NCBI GenBank assembly: GCA_018127705.1
Contig: CP072328.1
Location: 620,001-684,000 of the forward strand
Direction of reading: 5' to 3'
DNA from: TM7 phylum sp. oral taxon 349
GTDB taxonomy: Bacteria; Patescibacteriota; Saccharimonadia; Saccharimonadales; Saccharimonadaceae
Length of the DNA stretch: 64,000 nt
In this document: in pieces, positions 8,263 to 16,245 of the stretch
Layout: each line of letters starts with the position of its first letter
Numbering within the stretch: the first letter of the stretch is position 1
Notes under the pieces: generated by a model
Told to the model about the DNA's origin: nothing
The model's database searches: none
The model's input: only the letters and a program-made list of their open reading frames with translations
Position numbers and translations under genes: made by a program

Positions 8263-11200
8263 ATGACAGCTTTTCATGCGCGCTACAACAAACTTAATGC
8301 CGCCCAGCGCGAGGCGGTCGATACAATTGAAGGACCCTTGCTCGTAGTGGCAGGGCCAGGTACAGGTAAAACTGAGCTGCTGAGTATGCGCGTCGCAAAT
8401 ATTCTATATAAAACCGACACGCTGCCGGAAAACATTTTGTGCCTCACGTTTACCGACAGTGGCGCAACAGCAATGCGAGCGCGCCTGGCGCGTATTATCG
8501 GGCCTGATGCCTACAAAGTAGCAATTCAAACATTTCATAGTTTTGGCACAGAAACGATCAACCACAACAGCGAATATTTTTACCATGGCGCGGCATTCAA
8601 ACCGGCTGACGATTTAACAATGCACGCATTCATGACGCAGATTTTCGATGAGCTGCACTATGATAATCCGCTCGCAAGCAAAATGAATGGCGAATACACG
8701 CACCTGCGCGACGCTATGCAAGTGATTAGCGAACTAAAGCAGGCAGGCCTGACAGGCAATGAATTGCTGCAGATTATTGCAAGCAACGATGAGACGCTTG
8801 ACGCAGTTGAAGCGAATGTAGCATCAATTTTCGCAAACAAAATCAGCAAAACAACAATCACGCTCATCGCACCCATCGCAAAGGCGGTCGCCGAGCTGCC
8901 GCTGCCGAAATTACCGCCCGCAATTACGCCGCTTGCAAACAATTTGGCACTTAGCTTAGCGCATGCCTTCGATGCCGCGGTTGAATCAGGCAAAACCACG
9001 CCAATCACCGCCTGGCGCAACGCCTGGATGGAGAAAGATTCAACCGGCGCGTTTGTGTTTAAGGATCGTAAGCGCCATGCTAAGCTGCGTGCTATGGCGC
9101 CAGTATATAACCGCTACCGCGAACTGATGCAGAAAGCGGCGTTATACGATTACGATGACATGATCCTAAGTGTCGTGCAAGCAATTGAGCGATCGTCTGA
9201 ACTCAAATTCAATCTACAAGAACGCTATCATTATATTCTCGTCGATGAATTTCAGGACACGAATTTAGCACAGCTGCGTATTCTGTTTAACCTCACCGAC
9301 AGTCCAACAGGCGACGCGCCAAATATTATGGCGGTTGGCGATGACGACCAGGCAATTTACAGCTTTCAAGGTGCGGACGTTGGCAATATTCACCGGTTCC
9401 GCGAACGCTATCCAAATTACCGCCATGTCGTACTCACCGAAAACTACCGCTCAGCGCAAACGATCCTTGATGACGCACGCGCCGTTATCACGCAAGCAAA
9501 CGGACGCTTAGAGACAACGATGGAGATTAACAAGCAATTGACGTCACATACAGCAGAAAGCAAGATGGTTGAGTTGCACGAACATACTACGCCCGCAGAC
9601 GAACGTGCCTGGATCGCAAAACATATCGCCGAACAGATTGCGCGTGGCACTCGCCCAAGCGACATCGCTGTAATTAGCCGACGGCACCGCGATTTGGTCG
9701 AGCTACTGCCATATCTCCATGAGCGAGGCATTGCGGTCAATTACGAACGGCGAGATAACGTGCTAGATGACGAGCGTATCATGGCAATCGAGCTGCTTGC
9801 ACGCGCTGTTGTCGCTATTGCCGACGGACAACACAGCGAAGCCGACAGCTTACTGCCCGAGCTTGTGTCGCATCCAATGTACGATTTTTCGCCTGAAACA
9901 ATCTGGAAACTAAGTGTTAACGCCTACCGCAACCACACATCATGGATTAATACCATGCTTGCAACGCCCGCGCTCGCCCCATTTGCAGCGTGGTTGCTGG
10001 AGCGAGCAAGGGCAGTCGCGCACGAATCGGTTGAAGAGTTTATCGACGAGCTCATCGGCGTGCCAAACAATAAGAAACGGCAATTTACATCGCCGCTCTA
10101 CGATCATTATTTCGGTGCAAGCGTACTCGCAAAAAATCCCGAAGCATACCTTGAAGCGCTTGAAGCTCTGCGCACAATCCGCAGCAAACTGCGCGACTAT
10201 CGCGGCGATCATCTCACTATCGCCGATTTTGTCGACTTTATTGACGGCTACCGACAGCTTGATACGCCGATTACCAGCGTACGCAGCCGCAGCGATACAA
10301 TCGACGACGCTATCAACCTGATGACCGCCCATAAGTCTAAAGGACTTGAGTTCGACACTGTTTACGTCATTAATTCCATTGATGCACAGTGGGGCGAACG
10401 CGTCCGCGGGCGCAGCCGCACTATCAGCTACCCGGAAAATATTACTATCGCGCCGAACGCCGATACCTATGATGAGCGCCTGCGCCTCTACTTCGTCGCC
10501 ATGACGCGCGCTAAACGCCAGCTGTTTTTAACGTACGCACGCGCCGATCTAAACGGCAAGGATACGCTCGTCGCCAGCTTCCTGACTGGCGTGGACTTAC
10601 AGCCAATCGTACACCACACGCCGGAGACAGTCGCGCAATTAACCGCACAAGCACAAACTGCGTGGCATGACCGTATCGTTCATAAGCCGACCACTAGCAT
10701 GAAGGCATTACTCGCACCAATACTGGAACAATACAAGCTTTCTGCCACACATCTCAATAATTTCATTGATATCTCGCACGGCGGACCGCAAGGATTTCTA
10801 ATGAATAATTTGCTGCGCTTTCCGCGCGCAAAAACGGTAAGCGCCAGCTTCGGTACTGCTATTCACGCCGCATTGCAACGCGCCCACACTCACTTGAGTG
10901 CCACCGGCGAACGCCGCCCCGCCGAAGACGTCATTGGTGACTTTGTCCGCGAATTACACGACCAGCGCCTCAGCATAGACGAATTCAACCACTACGCTAA
11001 GCGCGGCACCGACGCACTTAGCAAATTTTTACATACTGAATACGACAGCTTCACGCCTGCGCAAAAAGCTGAGCTTAACTTCGCATCGCAAGGGGTCACG
11101 CTGGACGGCGCCCGCTTGACCGGCTCGCTTGACCTCGTTGATATCAACGACAACCATATCTTCGTGACAGACTACAAAACCGGCAAGCCAAGCACAAGCT

Positions 11201-11544
11201 GGACAGGGCGGGGCGATTACGAAAAAATCAAGCTGCACAAATACCGCCAACAGCTTATGTTCTATCAATTGCTCTGCCAGCACTCGCGCGATTACGCCGG
11301 CTACAAGTTTGACGGCGCGATTCTGCAGTTCGTTGAGCCGGACTCGCATGGCAATATTCACAGCCTCGACCAAACGTTCAGTGCTGAGGAGCTCGCACAA
11401 TTCGCTATACTCATCGCCGCAGTCTGGCGCTGCATCATCACGCTTGAGCTGCCAGACGCGAGCGATTACTCCGCTGATTATAAGGGTATGCTGCAATTTG
11501 AGAAAGATTTAATCGCAGGAAACGAAGTAAGCGCACAGGACTAA
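8263..11544 (+). CDS. UvrD/Rep-family helicase with C-terminal RecB-like nuclease domain
   Basis: 1093 aa. SF1A motifs in order: AGPGTGKTELLS (Walker A, near residue 30), FTDSGATAMRARL (Ia), VDEFQDTN (Walker B), GDDDQAIYSFQGA (III), LTENYRS (IV), TAHKSKGLEFDTVYV (V) and RLYFVAMTRAKR (VI). The last ~250 residues contain GTAIHAAL, GSLDLVD and DYKTGK, the H-D-K pattern of PD-(D/E)XK RecB/AddB-type nucleases. It therefore resembles a single-chain helicase-nuclease for double-strand break processing, as seen in lineages without RecBCD. TACAAT at 8249-8254 is 8 nt before the ATG, so transcription is probably leaderless. Confidence 0.92.
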   Translation: MTAFHARYNKLNAAQREAVDTIEGPLLVVAGPGTGKTELLSMRVANILYKTDTLPENILCLTFTDSGATAMRARLARIIGPDAYKVAIQTFHSFGTETINHNSEYFYHGAAFKPADDLTMHAFMTQIFDELHYDNPLASKMNGEYTHLRDAMQVISELKQAGLTGNELLQIIASNDETLDAVEANVASIFANKISKTTITLIAPIAKAVAELPLPKLPPAITPLANNLALSLAHAFDAAVESGKTTPITAWRNAWMEKDSTGAFVFKDRKRHAKLRAMAPVYNRYRELMQKAALYDYDDMILSVVQAIERSSELKFNLQERYHYILVDEFQDTNLAQLRILFNLTDSPTGDAPNIMAVGDDDQAIYSFQGADVGNIHRFRERYPNYRHVVLTENYRSAQTILDDARAVITQANGRLETTMEINKQLTSHTAESKMVELHEHTTPADERAWIAKHIAEQIARGTRPSDIAVISRRHRDLVELLPYLHERGIAVNYERRDNVLDDERIMAIELLARAVVAIADGQHSEADSLLPELVSHPMYDFSPETIWKLSVNAYRNHTSWINTMLATPALAPFAAWLLERARAVAHESVEEFIDELIGVPNNKKRQFTSPLYDHYFGASVLAKNPEAYLEALEALRTIRSKLRDYRGDHLTIADFVDFIDGYRQLDTPITSVRSRSDTIDDAINLMTAHKSKGLEFDTVYVINSIDAQWGERVRGRSRTISYPENITIAPNADTYDERLRLYFVAMTRAKRQLFLTYARADLNGKDTLVASFLTGVDLQPIVHHTPETVAQLTAQAQTAWHDRIVHKPTTSMKALLAPILEQYKLSATHLNNFIDISHGGPQGFLMNNLLRFPRAKTVSASFGTAIHAALQRAHTHLSATGERRPAEDVIGDFVRELHDQRLSIDEFNHYAKRGTDALSKFLHTEYDSFTPAQKAELNFASQGVTLDGARLTGSLDLVDINDNHIFVTDYKTGKPSTSWTGRGDYEKIKLHKYRQQLMFYQLLCQHSRDYAGYKFDGAILQFVEPDSHGNIHSLDQTFSAEELAQFAILIAAVWRCIITLELPDASDYSADYKGMLQFEKDLIAGNEVSAQD

Positions 11545-11658
11545 CTACCGTACGAATTACGCCGATCCACCCGCACGAAACGAGCCTAAGATATGCCCCG
11601 ACCCAGCGCGCAGCAATTATTAAAAATATCCTAATTAGCTCGAATTATAGCAATAAAC

Positions 11659-11820
11659 TTGACCAACTCTGCAGAGCATGGTACGATACAAATGCTCCAA
11701 CCGAGCGAATCCTGGTAGCGCCCCAATGGGCGCACCCGAAACGCTCTGGTACGGGAGTGTTTTGTACGGGATTCGCCGACAATCTTGCCGACACTTCGGC
11801 GGGAAGGAGGTGCATGGCTC
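11659..11820 (+). promoter_or_regulatory. Promoter and branched hairpin leader, locus 3
   Basis: TTGACC (11659-11664), 17-nt spacer, TACGAT (11682-11687). The leader has CGAATCC (about 11706-11712) able to pair with GGATTCG (about 11769-11775), enclosing two hairpins: 11714-11736 (GCGCCC, loop CAAT, GGGCGC) and 11739-11762 (AAACGCTC with GAGTGTTT). A third follows at 11787-11800 (GCCGA, loop CACT, TCGGC). The ribosome-binding site GGAAGGAGG (11802-11810) comes directly after it, as in loci 1 and 2. Confidence 0.68.
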
Positions 11821-12003
11821 ATGGGCTTCTTCTGGGAGGACACCTCCAGGGAGGCGTATGATAACGCCGACGAAGCTGTAAACCGGGGTAACCCTACCCC
11901 GGAACAGCGCCGCCTCAACGAGCGACGCGCTAAGGTCGCGGGTTCTTGGGGCGAAAAGGCTCGCGCCGCGCAGCGAGGCAAGCTGGGGAAGTACAAGAAG
12001 TAG
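11821..12003 (+). CDS. Small charged soluble protein, 60 aa (structured-transcript locus 3)
   Basis: No family recognised. The ATG at 11821 is 10 nt after the strong site GGAGG (11806-11810); another ATG at 11814 is in a different frame and gives no product. The protein starts MGFFWEDTSREAYDNADEAV and ends with a very basic part (RRLNERRAKVAGSWGEKARA, GKLGKYKK), so binding to nucleic acid is plausible but unproven. The coding region contains a perfect 8-bp hairpin near 11883-11902 (CCGGGGTA, loop ACCC, TACCCCGG), and another (AAGAAGTA, loop GCAG, TACTTCTT; 11995-12014) spans the stop codon. Confidence 0.6.
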   Translation: MGFFWEDTSREAYDNADEAVNRGNPTPEQRRLNERRAKVAGSWGEKARAAQRGKLGKYKK

Positions 12004-12019
12004 CAGTACTTCTTCTCAA

Positions 12020-12409
12020 TTGGTGGTCGAGTGCCTCGTACAGCACTTGAGAACACGGAGCGCCAAACTCCGTCCGCTCGTCTACCCAGACGTAAAACGG
12101 GTCGGGTTTGTGATTTCTTCCCGGTCGCTTCTGCGCAACAATGTGCAGGGCGGCAAAAGAAATCACCGGGCGCGTATGGCAACCGACTTACATAGGGCAT
12201 TACTCCTTATGTAAGCTGTGGCGGATTCGATTCCCGCCGCGCCCACTGGGGTCGTTCGTCTTATCGGGGTGACGGACGACGGTGGTTAGCGGGAGCATAG
12301 CAACGATGCTACGCTCCCCGAGCATATGCTCCCACCCGGAGTGGAAGATCTTCCCTTCTTTCACTCCGCCCTTCCTCGTAGCTCCGGCATCACTGCCGTT
12401 TTGAGCCTC
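12020..12409 (+). ncRNA. Long hairpin-tiled 3' RNA domain of locus 3
   Basis: About 390 nt without a credible ORF but nearly filled with complementary pairs: TCGAGTGC/GCACTTGA (12027-12050), ACGGAG/CTCCGT (about 12055-12073), CGTCT/AGACG, GTGATTTCTT with AAGAAATCAC (about 12111-12165) enclosing CTGCGC/GTGCAG, the tRNA-like fold at 12168-12245, GTCGTTCGTC with GACGGACGAC, GGGAGC-TAGCA with TGCTA-GCTCCC, GAGCATATGCTC, GGAAGATCTTCC inside GGAGTG/CACTCC, and CGGCA/TGCCG. I infer a structured RNA co-transcribed with the 60-aa protein. No known RNA class was matched by eye. Confidence 0.6.
12168..12245 (+). other. tRNA-like fold inside the locus 3 RNA
   Basis: A 7-bp acceptor-like stem (GGGCGCG 12168-12174 with CGCGCCC 12238-12244) is followed by an unpaired A. 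A T-arm has the classic loop TTCGATT (12226-12232) on GCGGA/CCCGC, with one A-C mismatch next to the loop. An 11-bp hairpin (12187-12215, loop CATTACT) takes the place of the anticodon arm, and there is no recognisable D-arm. Position 33 is not U, and CCA is not encoded. It is therefore tRNA-like, not a normal tRNA; it could be an RNase P/Z target or a tmRNA-like mimic. Confidence 0.5.
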
Positions 12410-12446
12410 CCCCTATCTCAAGAACGAGATAGGGGCTTATTTATTT
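12410..12446 (+). terminator. Rho-independent terminator, locus 3
   Basis: CCCCTATCTC (12410-12419), loop AAGAAC, GAGATAGGGG (12426-12435), followed by CTTATTTATTT. A perfect 10-bp stem ends the structured transcript just upstream of the dus promoter. Confidence 0.85.
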
Positions 12447-12465
12447 CCGTGGTACAATGACAAAG

Positions 12466-13485
12466 ATGAAATCATTTTGGGATAAGCTGCCGCAACCATT
12501 TTTTGCGCTTGCGCCGATGGAAGCGGTGACAGACGTCGTATTCCGCCATGTCGTGCAGCGGGCAGGCGCACCTGACGTATTTTTCACCGAATTTGCTAAT
12601 GCGACAGGCTGGGTACATGCCGGCGATAAAGCAATCGCCGGACGGCTACTTAAAACTGGCGACGAACACCCGCTAGTAGCGCAAATCTGGGGAGGGGAGC
12701 CGGGTGACATGGAACAATTCGCGGCGCATTGCGCGCGGCTTGGCTTCGACGGTATCGATATTAACATGGGTTGCCCGGCAAAAAGTGCTATCAAATCCGG
12801 TGGAGCAGCACTGATTCGCCGCCCAGACGTCGCAGTTGCCGCTATTCATGCCGCTAAGGCCGCTGGATTACCCGTCAGCGTCAAGACGCGGCTCGGCTAC
12901 ACACACGTCAATGAATGGCGCGAGTGGTTGCAAATATTATTAGAGCAGAACATCGTTAATCTAACTATTCACCTGCGGACGAAAAAAGAAATGAGTAAGG
13001 TGCCAGCGCATTATGAACTGATTGACGATATTGTCGCGCTGCGTAACGCGGTAGCGCCGCATACATTACTGACAATTAATGGCGACATACGCGACCGAGA
13101 GCATGGACTAGCGCTCGTATCTGAGCACCCCGGCGTCAACGGCATTATGATCGGACGGGGCGTGTTTGCGAACCCGTTTTGCTTCGCTGCAAACGACGCC
13201 GGGTGTTTGCATTCTCAGAACAATCTGGAGCAAAACGAAACTATTTCGACCAATAACGATAGCGCAGTAATTTGGTGCGCAGAATTATTTAGCCTCCTCA
13301 GCTACCATCTTGATCTCTTTGATCGCTACCAGCCGCAAACCGGACGTCCATTCGAAACTCTCAAACGCTTCTTCAAAATCTATATCAAAGGCTTCGACGG
13401 CGCAAAAGAACTGCGAGATCAGCTAATGCACACAGTCTCAACCGATGAAGTACGCCAGATCCTGCACCCTCATTCAACCGCTTGA
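12466..13485 (+). CDS. dus: tRNA-dihydrouridine synthase
   Basis: 339 aa. The ATG at 12466 is preferred over 12457 because the latter lies inside the -10 box TACAAT (12453-12458); the gap is 7 nt, a leaderless layout. Motifs: LAPMEAVTD (FMN site), NMGCPAK (with the catalytic Cys), KTRLGY, HLRTKKEMSK (His/Lys), NGD and GIMIGRG. The enzyme reduces uridine to dihydrouridine in tRNA D-loops using FMN. It is followed after about 55 nt by cysS, which has its own -10 box. Confidence 0.92.
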   Translation: MKSFWDKLPQPFFALAPMEAVTDVVFRHVVQRAGAPDVFFTEFANATGWVHAGDKAIAGRLLKTGDEHPLVAQIWGGEPGDMEQFAAHCARLGFDGIDINMGCPAKSAIKSGGAALIRRPDVAVAAIHAAKAAGLPVSVKTRLGYTHVNEWREWLQILLEQNIVNLTIHLRTKKEMSKVPAHYELIDDIVALRNAVAPHTLLTINGDIRDREHGLALVSEHPGVNGIMIGRGVFANPFCFAANDAGCLHSQNNLEQNETISTNNDSAVIWCAELFSLLSYHLDLFDRYQPQTGRPFETLKRFFKIYIKGFDGAKELRDQLMHTVSTDEVRQILHPHSTA

Positions 13486-13540
13486 TAGAAATATTGATCA
13501 AAATCACAGGCAAATAGCGCATCATGGTACAATGAAAGAA

Positions 13541-15028
13541 ATGAAACTATATAATACCCTCACGCGCAGCCTTGACGAATTTACGCCAATGTCGCCAGAC
13601 CGAGTAACGCTCTACACCTGCGGGCCAACGGTATACGATTATCTTCACGTCGGCAACTGGGCAGCCTACGTTTATTGGGATACGCTGGTGCGCGTGCTGA
13701 AATTTAACGGATACGAGGTTGAGCGCGTGATGAATATCACCGACGTCGGGCATTTAGTAAGCGACGCCGACGACGGTGAAGACAAACTAGAGAAGGGGGC
13801 GCGGCGCGACGGCAAAACCGCTTGGGAAATTGCCGAGCATTACACCGAGGCATTTGTGCGCGGCATGCACGAGTTCGGACTTACTCCGCCAGAGCATATG
13901 GTGCGCGCAACGGATTTCATTCCGCAGCAATTAGCACTCGTCCGCACGCTAAAAGAGAAGGGCTATACGTATCAAACCAGCGACGGGATTTATTTTGACA
14001 CGAGCAAGTTCCCGCGCTACGCAGATTTCGCACAATTAGATTTAGCGGCGCAAAAAGCCGGCGCGCGCGTTGAGGCTAATAGCGGAAAACGCCAGCCGTG
14101 GGATTTTGCGCTGTGGAAATTTACCGAGCCGGGCAAACGCCGCGATATGGAGTGGGAAACTCCAGAAGATTTACTTGATTCACACGGGCGCGAAACGCCC
14201 GGGGTGGCAAGTAGAGTGGCAGGCACAGTTATGGGCTTCCCGGGTTGGCATTTGGAGTGCAGCACCATGGCGATGGAGCTGCTTGGACAAACGATTGACA
14301 TCCACACCGGCGGTATTGACCACATTCCCGTGCACCACACCAACGAGATCGCCCAGAGTGAGGCGGCTAGCGGCGTACAATTTGCGCGGTATTGGCTGCA
14401 CTGCAATCACCTGAAAATTGACGGCGGCAAAATCAGTAAGTCGCTCGGTAACGGCTATACAATGACTCACCTAAAAGAACGCGGCTTCACGGCAATGGAT
14501 TTACGCATGTTTATTCTGCAAAGCCATTACCAAAGCGAAGGAAATTTCTCATTTGACATTCTAGCGGCTGCGCGCAACCGTTTGAAGAATTGGCGCGATG
14601 TCGCCTGCCTGCGCCATCAAATTCACGACCGCCTAAACGACGACACAGAGCGCAATGACGCGCCGCAGTATTTATCGCCACAGGCTGCGATCGGCGCAAT
14701 GCGCGAAGCGCTCAACAATAATCTGAACACACCAGAAGCGCTTAGTATTATCGACGAGTCGTTTTCGAGCATTAGCCAACGGCCACTTGACACAATTTAC
14801 CGCACGGGATTAGTAGAACTATTGCAAACAATTGACGATGTGCTCGGGCTCCAGCTGCTTGATTCAACGCCAGATATCAACGACGATGCTAAGCAGCTAC
14901 TGGTAGAACGCCGACGCGCACGCGACAATAAAAATTGGGCGCACTCTGATAAGTTACGCGACCAGCTCAAAGCACAGGGAATCATCGTGCGCGACACGGC
15001 GCACGATACAATTTGGACGTACGCATGA
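13541..15028 (+). CDS. cysS: Cysteinyl-tRNA synthetase
   Basis: 495 aa from ATG 13541 (N-terminus MKLYNTLTR, typical of CysRS); ATG 13532 is possible but overlaps the -10 box TACAAT at 13528-13533. Class I motifs: CGPTVYDYLHVGN (HIGH-type), the zinc-binding Cys/His set including GWHLECS, and GGKISKSLGN (KMSKS-type). The C-terminal DALR-like helical domain is present (LLVERRRARDNKNWAHSDKL), ending with GIIVRDT as is common. It charges tRNA-Cys in the cytoplasm. It converges closely with the AI-2E family gene (8-nt gap). Confidence 0.95.
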   Translation: MKLYNTLTRSLDEFTPMSPDRVTLYTCGPTVYDYLHVGNWAAYVYWDTLVRVLKFNGYEVERVMNITDVGHLVSDADDGEDKLEKGARRDGKTAWEIAEHYTEAFVRGMHEFGLTPPEHMVRATDFIPQQLALVRTLKEKGYTYQTSDGIYFDTSKFPRYADFAQLDLAAQKAGARVEANSGKRQPWDFALWKFTEPGKRRDMEWETPEDLLDSHGRETPGVASRVAGTVMGFPGWHLECSTMAMELLGQTIDIHTGGIDHIPVHHTNEIAQSEAASGVQFARYWLHCNHLKIDGGKISKSLGNGYTMTHLKERGFTAMDLRMFILQSHYQSEGNFSFDILAAARNRLKNWRDVACLRHQIHDRLNDDTERNDAPQYLSPQAAIGAMREALNNNLNTPEALSIIDESFSSISQRPLDTIYRTGLVELLQTIDDVLGLQLLDSTPDINDDAKQLLVERRRARDNKNWAHSDKLRDQLKAQGIIVRDTAHDTIWTYA

Positions 15029-15036
15029 AAACGATA

Positions 15037-16188
15037 TTATTCTGATGACGCAGCTTTTTTGAGCTTGCTCGCTAGCTTACCGAGCACCGGCTTGTCGTGT
15101 TTACTTTCTTCACGCTTAGCTTTGGCGCGCTCAAGGTAGTCGTCAAGGAACACTTTGATTGTACCGGCAATTGGGATAGCAATGAAACCGCCAGCGACAC
15201 CCGCAACATACAGACCAACCGTCACCGCTGTCAGAACCATCAGAGCTGATAGCTCGACTTTCTTAGACTGAATCGCCGGCGAGATGAAGTTATTCTCAAT
15301 CTGCTGGTACACAACGAAAAATACCGCGTAGGCGATACCCGCCGGCACATTGTTAAACGCCAAAAGCAGCGTGACAAGCACGCCGGCAATCGTCGCGCCA
15401 AACATTGGAATCAGAGACAGTACAAACACGATTAAAATTGTCGGCATAACCAAATTTGCGTCAATCGCCGGCACAAATAGACTAATACCGAATACAAATG
15501 CACCTGCTACTAATGAACCAATACCGGAAACTATCAACTGCCCGGCAACATAGCCGGTAATAACATTGTAGATGCGTCCAACAAGCCGTTTATGATGCTC
15601 CATGCGCGCTTGATTATCATACAGACCCCAAACGCGCCGCATCCACTCCGGCCCCTCGAGCAGCATCAAAAACGACAAGACAATAACCAAGAATAATGAG
15701 GTCACAAACGACGCCAGCGAGCCAACACTGCCAATAATGCTACCGCTTAGATCAGTCGCCCAGTGGGATGCTTGCGTTCTGATTGACTCCAAAACTGAGT
15801 TTACTTGCTCGCGCATGCTATGCTCGTCAATAAACCGATTGACACCGTGCCACTGCGTGCTCGCCTGATCGATAATCCCGGGCACCGACTCGGCAAACTT
15901 CGCCGTCTGCTGCACGATTGGCGGCACCACAAACCACACGACACAAAATAAAAACACGACGAGCAGCGTAAATGCGAGCGCTGTACCGCCCAACCGGCTT
16001 TTGCCGGGAATGAGCTTTGCCAGCCGCGCCACTGGACGATTGAGCGCAAGCGCCAAAAACAGCGCCGTGCCCAAAATAACCAGCGCTGTCTGCGCTAAAT
16101 AAATTGTTAGCCCCGCTAGGCCAAAACCAATCACCACAAGCCAAAAACGAATAAACGTTTTTGTGTCAATTTCAATCTGTACCTTCAT
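15037..16188 (-). CDS. AI-2E family transporter (PF01594-type permease)
   Basis: 383 aa from ATG 16188, with TATACT 7 nt upstream on the minus strand. About eight transmembrane helices are seen, including VVIGFGLAGLTIYLAQTALV near the N-terminus, a central loop region of about 90 aa (residues ~80-160), and the conserved block PMFGATIAGVLVTLL followed by QQIENNFISPAI. The C-terminus is a Lys-rich cytoplasmic tail. Family members export small molecules or ions (AI-2 exporter TqsA, Na+/H+ antiporters in some lineages); the substrate cannot be inferred here. Confidence 0.88.
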   Translation of the reverse strand: MKVQIEIDTKTFIRFWLVVIGFGLAGLTIYLAQTALVILGTALFLALALNRPVARLAKLIPGKSRLGGTALAFTLLVVFLFCVVWFVVPPIVQQTAKFAESVPGIIDQASTQWHGVNRFIDEHSMREQVNSVLESIRTQASHWATDLSGSIIGSVGSLASFVTSLFLVIVLSFLMLLEGPEWMRRVWGLYDNQARMEHHKRLVGRIYNVITGYVAGQLIVSGIGSLVAGAFVFGISLFVPAIDANLVMPTILIVFVLSLIPMFGATIAGVLVTLLLAFNNVPAGIAYAVFFVVYQQIENNFISPAIQSKKVELSALMVLTAVTVGLYVAGVAGGFIAIPIAGTIKVFLDDYLERAKAKREESKHDKPVLGKLASKLKKAASSE

Positions 16189-16245
16189 GCCTATTAGTAT
16201 AGCGCAATCATTCAGATTGCGCACCCGATCTAGTATACTATGCTT

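Noticed and set aside
12168-12245. Suppressor tRNA with anticodon TTA (reading UAA)
   Set aside because: The loop CATTACT would place TTA at positions 34-36, but U33 is absent, the stem is 11 bp instead of 5, and there is no D-arm or CCA. I keep it only as a tRNA-like fold.
11659-12435. tmRNA (ssrA)
   Set aside because: The acceptor-like stem pairs locally (12168-12244) and not with the transcript's 5' end, the ORF is 60 codons with its own ribosome-binding site, and no short tag peptide ending in hydrophobic residues is seen.
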